NCBI GenBank assembly: GCA_029067085.1
Contig: JAIEFE010000015.1
Location: 243,633-307,632, forward strand
DNA from: Lachnospiraceae bacterium
GTDB taxonomy: Bacteria > Bacillota > Clostridia > Lachnospirales > Lachnospiraceae
Length of the DNA stretch: 64,000 bases
Direction: 5' to 3'
Below the pieces are notes generated by a model. It saw nothing but the letters and a program-made list of their open reading frames with translations, ran no database searches and was not told where the DNA came from. Every line of letters begins with the position of its first letter. Position 1 is the first letter of the stretch. The position numbers and the translations under genes were made by a program. Shown piece after piece: positions 63,575 through 64,000 of the stretch.

Positions 63575-64000
63575 TCATCGGCTGCCGTATCTTCTTTGGA
63601 TCGTTCTTTGATTTGCTGCCCTTATGACCGTTTTCTGCGGTGTTCTGCGTTGTATTTTACTTGCATCATCTGACTGATCTGATTTTTTTGTATCCATGCC
63701 GCCGCTGACTACCATATAATCCTTCACATTTCCCTCATCGTCCAACCGGACGCAGTAACTTTTGGACTTTTGATGCACTGCAGGATCACTGCCATGGGAA
63801 GCAGCCAGCACATTGTCCATATCGTCGTAATCCGTTTTCCATTTTCGCAGTTTCTCTGTGATCTCCTGTGCATACTCCGAATCGGTTTTCATTTTCTTCT
63901 GCAGATTTTCCGGAAGGATCACCGCCATTTCCCCAAAGCCCACTTTTTTCAGTTCCCGCTGTATGTATGCTTCCGCTCCCGTCGGCTCTGTGCCCGTCAC
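63575..64000 (-). CDS. Uncharacterised protein (5' end outside window)
   Basis: At least 141 residues; the frame is open to the right edge, so the true start is probably outside. The visible part has an EKLRKWKTDYDDMDNVLAAS helix and a short beta region ending KDYMVVSGGMDTKKS, then a basic, Arg-rich tail. No family is assigned. Its neighbour at 62915 is probably co-transcribed and of related function. Confidence 0.6.
   Translation of the reverse strand: MTGTEPTGAEAYIQRELKKVGFGEMAVILPENLQKKMKTDSEYAQEITEKLRKWKTDYDDMDNVLAASHGSDPAVHQKSKSYCVRLDDEGNVKDYMVVSGGMDTKKSDQSDDASKIQRRTPQKTVIRAANQRTIQRRYGSR

Noticed and set aside
1..64000. CRISPR arrays, insertion sequences, prophage
   Set aside because: No regular spaced repeats, transposase, integrase or phage structural gene found on either strand.

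Overview
The window looks like chromosomal DNA of a spore-forming Clostridia member, most likely a gut Lachnospiraceae. The evidence is the Gram-positive promoter and ribosome-binding-site style, a spoVA germination locus, the LytR/CpsA/Psr and ClpC-RadA genes, a Bce-type antibiotic-sensing module, and many proteins of the DUF512, PBPb-GGDEF-EAL and 'endosialidase' kinds common in that family. Composition is near 50% GC. There is no rRNA, no CRISPR array, no transposase and no phage gene. Most of the window is ordinary core and accessory chromosome, densely packed.

Layout. 1-8 kb (minus strand): TPR lipoprotein (cut by the window edge), YdcF-like membrane protein, a double-PBPb/GGDEF/EAL c-di-GMP protein, an alpha/beta hydrolase, a phosphopantetheinyl transferase and a SUV3-like RNA helicase. 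8.3-15 kb (plus): a signalling cluster of a REC/HD-GYP response regulator, a hybrid kinase with REC and Hpt, and a second hybrid kinase whose C-terminus is a complete DegV-type fatty-acid-binding domain. 15-20 kb (minus): a Bce-type peptide-antibiotic sensing and export module with a likely operator. 20-24.6 kb: an AT-rich beta-propeller orphan and a second two-component system. 24.7-31.6 kb (minus): a TetM-like ribosomal GTPase fused to a YacP/Rae1-type NYN nuclease, then GNAT, DUF512 and zinc-ribbon genes, and mntP behind a full manganese (yybP-ykoY) riboswitch with its terminator and antiterminator. 31.7-33.5 kb: spoVAA-AB-AC. 33.6-39.5 kb (plus): lipoproteins, a 7-TM protein with an XRE regulator, and a GH42 beta-galactosidase behind a duplicated double hairpin.

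40-64 kb: tRNA-Trp, a heterodimeric ABC exporter, an LCP cell-wall ligase, radA, clpC, an SH3-domain membrane protein, purE-M-N-D, an M29-type aminopeptidase, pyrE, several small membrane proteins, a NatA/NatB-CPBP ABC system and two uncharacterised proteins at the right edge.

Three observations stand out. (1) The ribosome-binding GTPase and the A-site-type mRNA endonuclease domain are joined in one polypeptide. (2) The DegV domain forms the output end of a hybrid kinase encoded beside an HD-GYP regulator. (3) A dispersed 17-bp palindrome, TTGACY-N5-RGTCAA, occurs 15 times with at most one mismatch (about 0.5 expected), always inside genes and in two different codon phases. It therefore looks like a DNA-level signal rather than a shared peptide. 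A second dispersed motif, TAGTTTACATAAC, and several families of paired hairpins are also described. All counts were made by eye.
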